From NCBI GenBank assembly GCA_964636665.1, contig CAZWVT010000002.1, positions 20,445-84,444 of the forward strand: a stretch of DNA of 64,000 nt, in the 5' to 3' direction. The stretch is from JAAYLC01 sp964636665 (GTDB lineage Bacteria > Bacteroidota > Bacteroidia > Flavobacteriales > Flavobacteriaceae). Shown one piece after another: positions 52,193 to 60,894 of this stretch. The translations under genes and the position numbers were made by a program. Each line of letters starts with the position of its first letter. Position 1 is the first letter of the stretch. Under the pieces are notes generated by a model. The model ran no database searches. It worked only from the letters and a program-made list of their open reading frames with translations, and had not been told where the DNA came from.

Positions 52193-53452
52193 TTATTTCA
52201 ATCTGAAAGTAACTCTTCTTACTAATTGTCTTGCAGATGAATTGTCTTTATCAACTGATGAATCCACACCATTTCCGATAATGTTCAATCTGTCACCTGA
52301 AATTCCTGCAGCGACCATTATATCATAAACAGCTTGTGCTCTTCTTTCTGATAATTGTCTGTTATATTCTGCATTTCCAATTTCGTCTGCATATCCGATT
52401 AAATCAGCAGAGGCAGAAGGATTGTCATTCATATATCGAACCAAGTAATTAATTGATTCAAATGAATATATTTCAGGAACAGCACTGTCAAATTTGAAAT
52501 AAACATTCACGTATCCTTCGTTAAGTAAGGTCTTTATTAACTGATCTGCATCTCCTGATTTTGAAATTTGATCTGCTCTTGCATAACGCTGATCCAAATG
52601 TCTTTCCATTTCATCAGGAATTCCATTTTCGTTTCTATCAATAGCTCTACCTTTAGAATCCACAGCTACACCTGAAGGCGTATTAGGCTCTCGATCCAAA
52701 TAATCCGGTATCCCATCTTGATCTGAATCAATTAAGTCAGTTTCAATTTTAGCTATTCTATTTTCGAGTTCAGAGAATTTATCGTCTTCTATACTGAGCA
52801 CTCTAACCCAATCCGCATGCTCTTGATTCTTTCCAAGATACACATTAATACCTAAAGATACATTGACCAAATAGCCGTTAAATCCACGCATGTTGGTTTT
52901 GCTTGCTCCATCCCAAGTAACATCTTGACGGAAATTTCCAATCATAGAAAGATCCCCTTTAAGGGCTACTCTGTTTCCGAGACGTAATTGAGGAGTAATT
53001 CCGGCGATTAAGTATCCCACTTGATCTCCATTATTCAATTCAAAAGGTTCTTGAGGTAAAATTTTACCGTAACCGGCTCCTGCGTGTGCTAACAATCCTA
53101 AGGAATTAGTCCACGTATGAAAGCCTAAAACATTTCCTAAGTTTGCAACCCCTTGTAAGGATATTCTCCAAAAATTAGTTTCAAAAGCTAAGCTGCCATC
53201 TCCTTCTTGCATCATTTGATAGCCAAAATCAATTCTCGCTCCGGCTTTGTCATTAAACATATAACGCGTTCCTATTTCAAATTGTGAAAAGGACGGTGTA
53301 TCAGTATAATAACCACTGGTGAGCGGTCTTGCAGGTTTATGCATTCCCCCGGATAATTCTACAGACCACTTATTATAGTCTGTATTTGATGTTTCCTGCG
53401 CATAAAACAAGGAGGTAAAAAACAAAGTTGATAATAGTAGCGTTTTTTTCAT
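52193..53452 (-). CDS. OmpA-family outer-membrane protein with TSP3 repeats
   Basis: 419 residues: signal peptide (L-L-L-S-T-L-F-F-T-S-L-F-Y-A-Q), an eight-stranded-type beta-barrel (~25-215), thrombospondin-3-like calcium repeats (D-S-D-Q-D-G-I-P-D and D-R-N-E-N-G-I-P-D, ~240-275) and a C-terminal OmpA peptidoglycan-binding domain (G-Y-A-D-E-I-G-N-A-E-Y-N-R-Q-L-S-E-R-R). It links the outer membrane to the wall. A minus-strand TATTTTTG box at 53470..53477 lies 18 bp before the ATG. Confidence 0.92.
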   Translation of the reverse strand: MKKTLLLSTLFFTSLFYAQETSNTDYNKWSVELSGGMHKPARPLTSGYYTDTPSFSQFEIGTRYMFNDKAGARIDFGYQMMQEGDGSLAFETNFWRISLQGVANLGNVLGFHTWTNSLGLLAHAGAGYGKILPQEPFELNNGDQVGYLIAGITPQLRLGNRVALKGDLSMIGNFRQDVTWDGASKTNMRGFNGYLVNVSLGINVYLGKNQEHADWVRVLSIEDDKFSELENRIAKIETDLIDSDQDGIPDYLDREPNTPSGVAVDSKGRAIDRNENGIPDEMERHLDQRYARADQISKSGDADQLIKTLLNEGYVNVYFKFDSAVPEIYSFESINYLVRYMNDNPSASADLIGYADEIGNAEYNRQLSERRAQAVYDIMVAAGISGDRLNIIGNGVDSSVDKDNSSARQLVRRVTFRLK

Positions 53453-53936
53453 AATTTAAATTTTAAAAGCAAAAATATGAACTATAATCCATTGATGCGT
53501 CATACACTATGACTATTTAACCTGAATTTAATAATCCTTTTTCACTTAATTTGGTTTAGCTATATCTTATATTAATAAAGTTCAAAAGTAATAATACCGT
53601 TATAAATAACAAACACTTTTTATCTATATTTTTATATTTTATCAAAGATTAAAGCTAATTTGTTTTTGATAAAATAGAATTTTCATCATTTAAAGAATAA
53701 AACTAAGTAAAATTCAGAAGCTTAACCTTGATTTTGTCAATATTATTTATTGAAATTTTGAGTTTCTTATTAAAGTGATTTATTCAAAAAAATGCGTTTT
53801 AACTGCACTAAAAAATAATCTTGTAAAATGTAGGTAAAAACACATTCATAATCTAACCCGAATGACGAGTAAATAAAATGTGCTCATAAATAAAAAACCC
53901 TGTAATACTGCTAAATTACAGGGTTTCATCCAAAGT
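53453..53936. other. gene-free 484-bp spacer
   Basis: It holds the OmpA -7 box at its left end (53470..53477) and the sigma-unit terminator at its right end. In between is AT-rich DNA with no frame, RNA fold or repeat that I could support. Confidence 0.5.
53892..53925 (-). terminator. terminator of the sigma factor/50-aa ORF unit
   Basis: AAACCCTGTAAT with ATTACAGGGTTT, followed by a T run on the minus strand. Confidence 0.82.
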
Positions 53937-54089
53937 TTAGTTGAGAAACATTTCAAACTTTCCGTTGGAGTTCTCCATAACACTTAACGCCATCGAATAA
54001 TCTAATAAAAATCTGATAGTTTGCTCTTTGGGACCTTTTAGTTTATTCACGTCGTCCCCTCGTGAATACTTTGAGTACATTTTTTGCAT
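53937..54089 (-). CDS. 50-residue protein downstream of the sigma factor
   Basis: Minus-strand frame starting M-Q-K-M-Y-S-K-Y-S-R-G-D-D-V and ending E-M-F-L-N; a second in-frame ATG is 9 bp in. Basic N-terminus, then an amphipathic helix (Q-T-I-R-F-L-L-D-Y-S-M-A-L-S-V-M). It begins 59 bp after the sigma factor stop and ends right at a strong terminator, so it is the last gene of that unit. I recognise no family. Possible roles such as modulating the sigma factor are inference from position only. Confidence 0.55.
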   Translation of the reverse strand: MQKMYSKYSRGDDVNKLKGPKEQTIRFLLDYSMALSVMENSNGKFEMFLN

Positions 54090-54148
54090 AGAATAAGATT
54101 AGAAGGTTAATATCATTTACCAAACGCCAATCTAATTCAATTTATTGT

Positions 54149-54733
54149 TTAATAGGTTAAGATAATATTATGTTTTTCTATAATCTTACGCAAATTTATA
54201 AGCGCATAACGCATTCTACCCAATGCAGTATTTATACTCACGCCGGTATTCTCGCTTATTTCTTTAAAACTCATTTCTTTATAGATGCGCATAATTAAAA
54301 CTTCTCTTTGATCGTCGGGAAGCTCTTCTATCAATTTGCGAACATCTTCCTGAACCTGAGAACGAATAATTTGGTTTTCTACATTGGGGGTTTTATCTCC
54401 TAAAACCGAGAAAATATTAAAATCGTTGCGATTCTCAAATTTAGGAAGTCGATTGTTTTTTCTAAAATGGTCAATAACCAAATTATGCGAAATCCGAATT
54501 ACCCAAGGAAGAAACTTTCCTTCTTCATTATATGCGCGTCTTTTTAAGGTATTAATAACCTTAATAAAGGTATCTTGAAAAATATCTTCTGCAACATCTT
54601 TATCCATTACTTTGGAATATATAAAACCATAAATCTTTTGTTTATGGCGACTAATCAACTGACATAGAGCGGATTCATCTCCGTCCATGTAGGATTTTAC
54701 AAGTAATGCGTCTGATGGAAATTGTGTAACCAT
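54149..54733 (-). CDS. sigma-70 family RNA polymerase sigma factor (ECF-like)
   Basis: 194 residues from the ATG at 54733 (M-V-T-Q-F-P-S-D-A-L-L); another in-frame ATG lies 30 bp upstream. Region 2: H-K-Q-K-I-Y-G-F-I-Y-S, D-I-F-Q-D-T-F-I-K-V and F-L-P-W-V-I-R-I-S-H-N; region 4: L-P-D-D-Q-R-E-V-L-I-M-R-I-Y-K-E-M-S-F-K-E-I-S (helix-turn-helix). No anti-sigma gene is next to it, unlike the cassette at 61 kb. It would direct transcription of a stress or envelope regulon not visible here. Confidence 0.9.
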   Translation of the reverse strand: MVTQFPSDALLVKSYMDGDESALCQLISRHKQKIYGFIYSKVMDKDVAEDIFQDTFIKVINTLKRRAYNEEGKFLPWVIRISHNLVIDHFRKNNRLPKFENRNDFNIFSVLGDKTPNVENQIIRSQVQEDVRKLIEELPDDQREVLIMRIYKEMSFKEISENTGVSINTALGRMRYALINLRKIIEKHNIILTY

Positions 54734-54944
54734 ATCAATAAACTTCTTAAATAAAATTCTCATTATTCCGGAATCTCCGAAAATCTTAATTGTGTTTCTT
54801 TAAGTAGTTATCGACTATAGGCAACAGTATTTGTGGTTTGAATCTGTAAATATATAAATATTCTCTCTAAAAAACCAAAAGATGTGTTAAATAAAATGTG
54901 TTAATATTAATTTCACCTTAACGAACCACCTTAATCAGATGCCG

Positions 54945-54952
54945 TATCTTTG
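54945..54952 (+). promoter_or_regulatory. uvrA -7 element
   Basis: TATCTTTG, exact TAnnTTTG. The candidate TTG codon at 54950 lies inside this box, so translation cannot start there. Confidence 0.6.
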
Positions 54953-54976
54953 CAGTCAAATCAAAAATTACAACTG

Positions 54977-57760
54977 TTGAAAGCAGCAAACAACGTAGAT
55001 ATAAAAAACAATATATTTATTCAAGGCGCAAAACTTCACAACCTGAAGAATATTTCGGTAGCCATTCCGAGAAATAAGCTTGTGGTAATTACCGGATTAT
55101 CAGGGAGCGGAAAATCCAGCTTGGCTTTTGATACACTTTATGCCGAAGGACAACGACGATATGTTGAAAGTTTGTCAAGTTATGCCCGACAATTTTTAGG
55201 CAGATTAAACAAACCTAAAGTTGATGCTATTAAAGGAATAGCTCCTGCTATCGCCATTGAACAAAAAGTAAATTCTTCCAATCCGCGTTCGACCGTAGGA
55301 ACATCGACGGAAATATACGATTATCTAAAATTGCTTTATGCCCGAATAGGAAAAACTTTTTCTCCAATCAGTGGTAAAGAAGTCAAAAAACACAGCACTA
55401 CGGATGTTGTAGAGTTTATTAAAAAATTTCCCGAGCGTACCAAAATGCTCCTCCTCGCTCCTATTATTATAGAAAAAGGAAGAACCTTAGAAGAAAAAAT
55501 TAAAATCCTTCAACAACAAGGTTACGCAAGAGTGTATGTGAATGGAGCAGTGAAGCGAATTGAAGAACTAAGCAAATCAGATTACAAAAACGATATGCTC
55601 TTGGTGGTGGATCGTATCATTACAAAAAATGATGAAGATTTTTACCATCGTTTGGGCGATGCAATAGAAATAGCTTTCTATGAAGGAAAAGGCGAATGTC
55701 TTATCGAGGAAATCGACAGTAAAACTCAAACTGTATTTTCAAATAAATTTGAAGCGGACGGCATCAGTTTTATGGAGCCTAACGTTCATCTTTTCAGCTT
55801 TAACAATCCTTACGGTGCTTGTCCGGTTTGTGAAGGTTACGGAGATGTTATCGGAATTGATGAAGATTTGGTTATTCCGAATACAGCTTTATCAATTTAC
55901 GAAAATGCCATTTTTCCTTGGAGAGGCGAAAGCATGAGTTGGTATCGAGATCAATTGGTCAACAATGCTTATAAATTTGATTTTCCCATTCATCGACCGT
56001 GGTTTGAATTAACTGATGAAGAAAAACAACTGGTATGGGACGGAAATAATTATTTTGAAGGTCTTAATGATTTTTTCGCATTTTTAGAATCCAAAAGTTA
56101 TAAAATTCAAAATCGGGTGATGCTTTCCCGATACCGCGGAAAAACAAAATGCAGTAGCTGTAAAGGCACGCGCCTTCGTAAAGAAGCCGGTTATGTTAAA
56201 GTAAACAATAAAACCATTCAAGGACTTGTTCAGATGCCGATGGCTGAGGTTTTAGACTTTTTTAAAAATCTGGAGTTATCGGATTATGAACAGAAAATTG
56301 CAAAAAGATTATTGATTGAAATTACCAATCGCATTCAGTTTTTGCACAATGTCGGATTGGGTTATTTAACCTTAAACAGAAAATCGAACACACTTTCCGG
56401 CGGTGAATCCCAACGAATCAATCTCGCTACTTCTCTTGGAAGCAGTTTGGTAGGTTCTATGTATATTCTCGACGAACCGAGTATCGGACTTCATCCAAAA
56501 GATACCAACAGATTGATAGAAGTTTTAAAATCGCTTCGCGACTTGGGAAATACAGTAATTGTCGTAGAACATGATGAAGAAATCATGAAAGCTGCCGATT
56601 ATATTATTGATATCGGACCGGAAGCCGGAACTTTCGGTGGCGAAGTCGTGGCGCAAGGAAATTTTGCAGCTATTTTAAAATCCGCTTCACTGACAGCTAA
56701 ATATCTAAACGGCAAATTTGCTATTGATGTTCCTGAGAAACGCAGAAAGTCAAAAAAAATGATAACCGTCGTAGGAGGTCGTGAAAACAATCTGAAGAAT
56801 ATTACAGTAAACTTTCCTCTCAATTGTTTTACGGTCGTTACCGGCGTTTCAGGAAGCGGAAAAAGTACATTGGTAAAAAAAATCTTATATCCCGCAATTC
56901 AAAGAGAACTCGGAGGGTATGGCGAAAAACCCGGTCAGTTTTCAAAACTTGATGGAAACTACAGTTCGATAAAAAATATAGAATTTATCGACCAAAATCC
57001 CATTGGGCGTTCAAGCCGAAGCAATCCTGTTACCTATATTAAAGCTTATGACGACATCCGAAGTTTGTTTGCCTCTTTAAAACGTTCCAAACTCAACAAC
57101 TTTATGCCGAAACACTTTAGCTTTAATGTTGACGGCGGCCGTTGTGAAACATGTAAAGGAGAAGGAGAAGTTACTGTCGAAATGCAATTTATGGCAGATG
57201 TCCATCTTGAATGTGAAACCTGTCAGGGCAAAAGATTTAAAAAAGAAATTCTCGAAGTAACTTATCAAGGAAAAAATATAGACGATGTTTTGAAAATGAC
57301 CGTGGATGATGCTATTTCCTTTTTTACCAACTACAACGAACTTAAAATAACCGGAAGATTAAAACCGCTTCAAGATGTGGGATTGGGTTATGTGCAGTTG
57401 GGTCAAAGTTCTTCGACACTTTCCGGAGGGGAAGCGCAACGTATCAAACTGGCTTCATTTTTGACAAAAGGTGCAACAAAAGACAAAATTCTATTTATTT
57501 TTGATGAACCCACTACCGGATTGCATTTTCACGACATTCAAAAATTACTTGCTTCGTTTTATGCTTTATTAGACAACGGACATACACTCGTGGTTGTAGA
57601 ACACAATATGGATTTAATCAAATGTGCAGATCACATTATCGATTTGGGTGGCGAAACCGGAGGGGAGCTTATCGTAGAAGGAACTCCCGAAGATGTAATT
57701 AAATCCAAAAAATCAGTAACTGCTCCTTTTTTAGCCGAAAAACTATTCGTAAATAGATAA
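54977..57760 (+). CDS. uvrA: UvrABC excinuclease subunit A
   Basis: 927 residues from the TTG at 54977, chosen because a TTG at 54950 falls inside the promoter. Two ABC ATPase halves: Walker A G-L-S-G-S-G-K-S-S and G-V-S-G-S-G-K-S-T, signatures L-S-G-G-E-S-Q-R and L-S-G-G-E-A-Q-R, and zinc-finger cysteines in C-P-V-C-E-G-Y-G, C-S-S-C-K-G-T-R and C-E-T-C-K-G-E-G with C-E-T-C-Q-G-K. It recognises damaged DNA for nucleotide excision repair with UvrB. Single gene. Confidence 0.96.
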   Translation: MKAANNVDIKNNIFIQGAKLHNLKNISVAIPRNKLVVITGLSGSGKSSLAFDTLYAEGQRRYVESLSSYARQFLGRLNKPKVDAIKGIAPAIAIEQKVNSSNPRSTVGTSTEIYDYLKLLYARIGKTFSPISGKEVKKHSTTDVVEFIKKFPERTKMLLLAPIIIEKGRTLEEKIKILQQQGYARVYVNGAVKRIEELSKSDYKNDMLLVVDRIITKNDEDFYHRLGDAIEIAFYEGKGECLIEEIDSKTQTVFSNKFEADGISFMEPNVHLFSFNNPYGACPVCEGYGDVIGIDEDLVIPNTALSIYENAIFPWRGESMSWYRDQLVNNAYKFDFPIHRPWFELTDEEKQLVWDGNNYFEGLNDFFAFLESKSYKIQNRVMLSRYRGKTKCSSCKGTRLRKEAGYVKVNNKTIQGLVQMPMAEVLDFFKNLELSDYEQKIAKRLLIEITNRIQFLHNVGLGYLTLNRKSNTLSGGESQRINLATSLGSSLVGSMYILDEPSIGLHPKDTNRLIEVLKSLRDLGNTVIVVEHDEEIMKAADYIIDIGPEAGTFGGEVVAQGNFAAILKSASLTAKYLNGKFAIDVPEKRRKSKKMITVVGGRENNLKNITVNFPLNCFTVVTGVSGSGKSTLVKKILYPAIQRELGGYGEKPGQFSKLDGNYSSIKNIEFIDQNPIGRSSRSNPVTYIKAYDDIRSLFASLKRSKLNNFMPKHFSFNVDGGRCETCKGEGEVTVEMQFMADVHLECETCQGKRFKKEILEVTYQGKNIDDVLKMTVDDAISFFTNYNELKITGRLKPLQDVGLGYVQLGQSSSTLSGGEAQRIKLASFLTKGATKDKILFIFDEPTTGLHFHDIQKLLASFYALLDNGHTLVVVEHNMDLIKCADHIIDLGGETGGELIVEGTPEDVIKSKKSVTAPFLAEKLFVNR

Positions 57761-57775
57761 TGGCACGCTATTTGA
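57761..57775 (+). promoter_or_regulatory. candidate sigma-54-type promoter after uvrA
   Basis: TGGCACG then TTGA with GG-N10-GA spacing, as at 2998. No plus-strand gene follows before the terminator at 57822. Confidence 0.35.
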
Positions 57776-57784
57776 TTTAATTTT

Positions 57785-57857
57785 TATCTCATAAGACTTT
57801 AGTTTTTTGGTTGGTTAGTTGAAAAATCCGTCAAATTTTATTTGGCGGATTTTTTTC
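57785..57857 (+). ncRNA. candidate small RNA between uvrA and the DUF4168 gene
   Basis: If the sigma-54-like motif at 57761 is used, transcription from about 57785 would end at the strong hairpin 57822..57854, giving a ~70-nt RNA with no frame. Not proven; both elements could equally be the uvrA terminator and chance. Confidence 0.22.
57822..57854 (+). terminator. uvrA-side terminator
   Basis: AAAAATCCG-T-CAAAT with ATTTG-G-CGGATTTTT, one wobble pair (G-T) in the stem, T run on the plus strand. Confidence 0.8.
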
Positions 57858-57864
57858 ATGAAAA

Positions 57865-57895
57865 AAGCCGTCTTAAATAAGTTTTAAGACAGCTT
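57865..57895 (-). terminator. terminator after the DUF4168 gene
   Basis: On the minus strand AAGCTGTCTTAA pairs with TTAAGACGGCTT (one mismatch) and is followed by a T run, directly beside the uvrA-side hairpin. Confidence 0.75.
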
Positions 57896-57920
57896 CCATT
57901 TCAATTATACGTCTCTATAA

Positions 57921-58379
57921 TTATTGACGACTTTGTCTTTCTGTAAGAATTGATTGCAAACGCTGCTGCAATTGTTGATCTTGCTGAATTGCCATAGCTA
58001 TTGCTTGATATTTTTCAAAAGTTAAACCTGTATCTTCAATTCCTTTTATAGCTTTCTTTTCCATTTCGGGTTGCATTTCTTGAATTTTATTCATCACCCC
58101 GGCATGTTTCTTTTTCTCTTCTTCTGTTACACCGTAATCTTTTGTAGGATCCGTATTCGCTTCGTGAATTTGGTTAAAACGCTCCAAATCGAAACCCTCA
58201 TCTTCTATAAGCGTAATCATTTCTTGCTCTACTTTTTGATTTTCAACCTGAAGTTGGATGTAAGCATCGGCAAATTGAGCCAATTCAACATCAGAAACAT
58301 CGGGTTGTTGAGCAGAAATTGTCATAGTTCCAATCAGTGCAACGAATAAAAATAGTTTGGTTTTTAATGTTTTAAGCAT
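57921..58379 (-). CDS. DUF4168 exported protein
   Basis: 152 residues: signal peptide ending S-A-Q-Q, then a DUF4168-type helical body rich in Gln/Glu/Lys (L-A-Q-F-A-D-A-Y-I-Q-L-Q, F-D-L-E-R-F-N-Q-I, L-T-F-E-K-Y-Q-A-I). The family is of unknown function. It is a periplasmic protein by its signal. A minus-strand TAAGTTTG box at 58404..58411 (exact TAnnTTTG) lies 25 bp before the ATG. Confidence 0.85.
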   Translation of the reverse strand: MLKTLKTKLFLFVALIGTMTISAQQPDVSDVELAQFADAYIQLQVENQKVEQEMITLIEDEGFDLERFNQIHEANTDPTKDYGVTEEEKKKHAGVMNKIQEMQPEMEKKAIKGIEDTGLTFEKYQAIAMAIQQDQQLQQRLQSILTERQSRQ

Positions 58380-58524
58380 AATGATATTTTAAATAATTTT
58401 TTTCAAACTTATCGGAATGAAATTAATATCACAACCAATGCATAGTTTTTAACGTATATTTTATGAAAAGTTTAAAAACCACTTCAAATAAAATATATCC
58501 CTACACAATCATTATACAGTTCAT

Positions 58525-58532
58525 TATCTTTG
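58525..58532 (+). promoter_or_regulatory. purB -7 element
   Basis: TATCTTTG, exact TAnnTTTG, 23 bp before the purB ATG. Confidence 0.6.
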
Positions 58533-58554
58533 CATCTTTAAAAATTTTCGGTTT

Positions 58555-59898
58555 ATGAACTTTCATACGCTCCAAGCCATTTCTCCCATTGATGGAAGAT
58601 ATGCACATACCACAAAATCGCTACGCGTTTATTTTTCTGAAGAAGCTTTGATTCGCTATCGAATTTTGGTGGAAATTGAATATTTTATCGCATTAACTGA
58701 GTTGGGACTGCCTCAATTACAAGATTACGACCCGCGAATGAATTCAAAACTTCGGGAGTTGTATGAAAACTTTTCTTCCGAAGATGCAACGAAAATCAAA
58801 GAAATTGAAAGCATTACTAACCACGATGTAAAAGCCGTTGAATACTTTATTAAAGATGCTTTTGATGCGCTTAAGCTATCTCAATTCAAAGAATTTATCC
58901 ATTTCGGACTTACTTCTCAAGATATCAATAACACCGCCGTTCCCTTGTCAGTTAAAGAAGCTGTTGAGACTGATTATTTGCCCCTAATTGATGCTTTAAT
59001 TCAAAAATTAAATACACTTTCAAAAGAATGGAAGAAAGTTTCAATGTTGGCTCGTACGCACGGACAACCCGCCTCTCCTACCCGACTTGGAAAAGAAATT
59101 GAAGTATTTGTCGTTCGAATCGAAGAACAATTAGCTTATCTTAAAGAAATAAAATACGGTGCAAAATTTGGAGGCGCAACCGGTAATTTTAATGCACATC
59201 ATCTGGCTTATCCGGAGGTTGATTGGAAAAATTTTGGTCAAAACTTTGTTGAAAAAACATTAGGCTTACATCATTCTTTCCCTACTACGCAAATTGAACA
59301 TTACGATCATCTGGCAGCACTTTTTGATTGTCTGAAACGCATCAATACAATTATAATCGACTTAGACAGAGATATGTGGACTTATATCTCTATGGATTAT
59401 TTTAAGCAAAAAATCAAAGAAGGGGAAGTCGGTTCAAGTGCGATGCCACACAAAGTAAATCCCATTGATTTTGAAAACAGCGAAGGAAACTTAGGAATTG
59501 CCAATGCCGTTTTTGAACATTTGGCCGCCAAACTTCCAATCAGCAGATTGCAACGCGATTTGACAGACAGCACCGTGCTGAGAAATGTCGGGATTCCGTT
59601 GGCACATACTAAAATTGCGATTACTGCTACTTTAAAAGGATTGAATAAATTATTACTCAACCAAGAAAAAATCGATAGCGATTTGGAGGCAAATTGGGCG
59701 GTTGTAGCCGAAGCCATTCAAACGATTTTGCGACGCGAAGGTTATCCAAATCCTTATGAAGCCTTAAAAGGATTAACGCGTACCAATCAAAAAATAAATC
59801 AACAAGTATTGGCTGATTTTATTGATACGCTTGATATTTCCCCGGAATTAAAATCGGAGTTGAAAAAAATCAGTCCTTCAAATTACACCGGAATCTGA
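58555..59898 (+). CDS. purB: adenylosuccinate lyase
   Basis: 447 residues. It removes fumarate from SAICAR and adenylosuccinate in purine synthesis. Motifs: S-P-I-D-G-R-Y, A-R-T-H-G-Q-P-A-S-P-T (catalytic His) and the fumarase/aspartase-family signature G-S-S-A-M-P-H-K-V-N-P-I (catalytic Ser in the flexible loop). Length and start fit the E. coli-type enzyme (456). Single-gene unit with its own promoter and terminator. Confidence 0.96.
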   Translation: MNFHTLQAISPIDGRYAHTTKSLRVYFSEEALIRYRILVEIEYFIALTELGLPQLQDYDPRMNSKLRELYENFSSEDATKIKEIESITNHDVKAVEYFIKDAFDALKLSQFKEFIHFGLTSQDINNTAVPLSVKEAVETDYLPLIDALIQKLNTLSKEWKKVSMLARTHGQPASPTRLGKEIEVFVVRIEEQLAYLKEIKYGAKFGGATGNFNAHHLAYPEVDWKNFGQNFVEKTLGLHHSFPTTQIEHYDHLAALFDCLKRINTIIIDLDRDMWTYISMDYFKQKIKEGEVGSSAMPHKVNPIDFENSEGNLGIANAVFEHLAAKLPISRLQRDLTDSTVLRNVGIPLAHTKIAITATLKGLNKLLLNQEKIDSDLEANWAVVAEAIQTILRREGYPNPYEALKGLTRTNQKINQQVLADFIDTLDISPELKSELKKISPSNYTGI

Positions 59899-59910
59899 TT
59901 GTCAAAAATT

Positions 59911-59950
59911 AAAAAATCCTCACTACCATTTAGCGTCGTGAGGATTTTTT
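59911..59950. terminator. bidirectional terminator between purB and the DUF4252 gene
   Basis: AAAAAATCCTCAC with GTGAGGATTTTTT (59911..59923 and 59938..59950); serves both convergent genes. Confidence 0.82.
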
Positions 59951-60490
59951 TTATTTATTGCCAAATACATTCATTATTTCCGAAAATCCGGCTACATCCA
60001 TATCACTCGATTCTATGGACTGCATCATTTTGATGAGGTATTCCACTTGAATGTCATCACCGTAAACCCGCGCAATCACAAATCCTTTTTGAGCATCATT
60101 AGCAAAGAGAATAAGTTCATCTATGGAGGTTTCTTGTCCGGTAAAATAAAAATTGGCATTCCAACTATCACTCCTCACACGAGTCAACTCATTGTATTTT
60201 TCTTGCTGAAAGATAGTTTCCACCTCTTGAATTTCTCGTTCATATTTTGAAATATTGATGGAATCAATCGGAAATGCCAGCAAATTAATTTTTCGAATGC
60301 TGTTCATGGCTTGCTGCTCTTCATCATTTAATTCCTTGGTAAAACTTGCAAAAGAATTAGGAGAAATGTCTGCTTTCAGAAAAGCCTGGTCGTCTTGTTT
60401 TTCGACCAAGTATTTTTGAAGTGATTGTTGTTGGCAGGACGAGAACAAAAATCCCACCAACACAACGACTGTATATTTTAATGACTTCAT
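59951..60490 (-). CDS. DUF4252 lipoprotein (first in coordinate order)
   Basis: 179 residues: lipobox L-F-S-S-C (Cys19), then a DUF4252 domain (~35-175; F-A-S-F-T-K-E-L, then I-R-K-I-N-L-L-A-F and the hydrophobic core). The family is of unknown function and often sits behind ECF sigma factors in Flavobacteria. Here it is last in the unit sigma, regulator-like protein, DUF4252, DUF4252 on the minus strand, 7 bp after its paralogue. Confidence 0.85.
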   Translation of the reverse strand: MKSLKYTVVVLVGFLFSSCQQQSLQKYLVEKQDDQAFLKADISPNSFASFTKELNDEEQQAMNSIRKINLLAFPIDSINISKYEREIQEVETIFQQEKYNELTRVRSDSWNANFYFTGQETSIDELILFANDAQKGFVIARVYGDDIQVEYLIKMMQSIESSDMDVAGFSEIMNVFGNK

Positions 60491-60497
60491 CTAAATC

Positions 60498-60785
60498 TTA
60501 ATTTTTTTTATCGATATCTTTTAATTGCTCGCTTCCCGGAACCTTTAAATCGGAAGTGAGTTGCGATAACTGTCTGAGGTCTATATCTCCTGTGATGGTC
60601 ATTATTACTGTAGCATGTTTTCCATCTACATTTCCGGTTAAGTGCATCAACAGCTCACTGACTGAATTTTTATTTTTTCCCTCTTTTACAAAAAACTTAA
60701 TAATCTGCCCCTCATCGTTAATTCTCATTAGTTCCTCCAGTTTATTACCGGATGACAAGTGCTTTTTTACTGCGGCATCCATTTT
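60498..60785 (-). CDS. DUF4252 protein, N-terminal part lost in the assembly gap
   Basis: Only the C-terminal ~95 residues are visible (V-K-E-G-K-N-K-N-S-V-S-E-L, then T-V-I-M-T-I-T-G-D-I-D-L-R-Q-L), the DUF4252 end. The start lies in the 100-N gap 60786..60885 or in sequence not assembled there. The real gap length is unknown, so the frame across it cannot be judged. Genuine gene rather than a pseudogene is the simplest reading. Confidence 0.75.
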   Translation of the reverse strand, partial: KMDAAVKKHLSSGNKLEELMRINDEGQIIKFFVKEGKNKNSVSELLMHLTGNVDGKHATVIMTITGDIDLRQLSQLTSDLKVPGSEQLKDIDKKN

Positions 60786-60885
60786 NNNNNNNNNNNNNNN
60801 NNNNNNNNNNNNNNNNNNNNNNNNNNNNNNNNNNNNNNNNNNNNNNNNNNNNNNNNNNNNNNNNNNNNNNNNNNNNNNNNNNNNN
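60786..60885. other. 100-N assembly gap
   Basis: Exactly 100 undefined bases, the usual placeholder for a scaffold join of unknown length. It removes the N-terminus of the second DUF4252 gene. Confidence 0.97.
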
Positions 60886-60894
60886 TTATAAATT

